A stretch of DNA of 21,227 bases from Caryophanales bacterium UBA6331. GTDB lineage: Bacteria; Bacillota_I; Bacilli_A; RF39; UBA660. This document shows, one piece after another, positions 21,193-21,227 of this stretch (positions are counted from its first letter, which is position 1; the number at the start of each line of letters is the position of its first letter). A model generated the notes under the pieces. The model made no database searches, had not been told where the DNA came from, and saw only the letters and a program-made list of their open reading frames with translations. Where the stretch lies: contig DJSP01000042.1 of assembly GCA_002438065.1 (NCBI GenBank), forward strand, positions 36,123 to 57,349. The letters run 5' to 3'. A program made the translations under genes and the position numbers.

Positions 21193-21227
21193 ATAGCCTA
21201 ATAGCATAGATAGTGTTTACAAAGTCG

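Noticed and set aside
1..21227. Full reassignment of TGA to Trp
   Set aside because: About 30 Trp residues in the intact genes are all TGG, and in an AT-rich genome with that code TGA should dominate. Only two suggestive TGA codons exist, so they are reported as local oddities.

Overview
The window is strongly AT-rich and low-GC. It has AAGGAG-type ribosome binding sites, short intergenic gaps and intrinsic terminators that often begin on the stop codon. A spoIIIAH, gerE and gerM cluster, RodA-type and PriA housekeeping genes and a xpaC/telA pair point to an endospore-forming Bacillota, possibly a gut-type Bacilli or Erysipelotrichia-like lineage. I cannot name a species from sequence alone.

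Layout. 1-2070: the tail of a YkuE-like metallophosphoesterase, a Tyr-rich small protein, a RodA-family glycosyltransferase on the other strand and a small unknown protein. 2076-4569: an Rpn-type nuclease gene with a nonsense codon, a DUF4143-type ATPase, and three 23-bp tandem repeats. 4560-10860 (minus strand): a co-directional run of a possible 51-aa peptide, a substrate-binding/vWA protein, an XpaC-like protein, a second substrate-binding protein, TelA, and a CbbX/SpoVK-type AAA+ ATPase. 10983-13396: a beta-helix surface-type protein and a DUF11 protein, both without signal peptides. 13445-15622: priA. 15895-17845 (plus strand): two 19-residue peptide genes, spoIIIAH, gerE and gerM. 17877-19659: a small winged-helix-like protein behind a promoter-terminator leader, an SDR dehydrogenase and an unknown CSGH-motif protein. 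19704-20792: a collapsed GntR/ABC ATPase/permease operon that keeps its operator. 20820-21192: two short minus-strand transcription units built from three copies of a 45-nt module with a covarying pseudoknot-like fold.

How it fits together. GerM and SpoIIIAH both belong to the SpoIIIA-SpoIIQ trans-envelope channel in Bacillus subtilis, and GerE is the last mother-cell regulator, so 15.9-17.8 kb is a sporulation locus. The signal-less surface proteins and the Tyr-rich protein could be spore-surface components (inference). The vWA/XpaC/TelA/AAA+ run looks like an envelope-associated system: two outward-facing binding proteins, a membrane protein, a coiled-coil TelA and a remodelling ATPase. Its function is unknown.

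Most novel points: the 45-nt RNA modules at the right edge, the twin 19-aa peptides upstream of spoIIIAH, and the vWA/SBP-XpaC-SBP-TelA-AAA+ operon.
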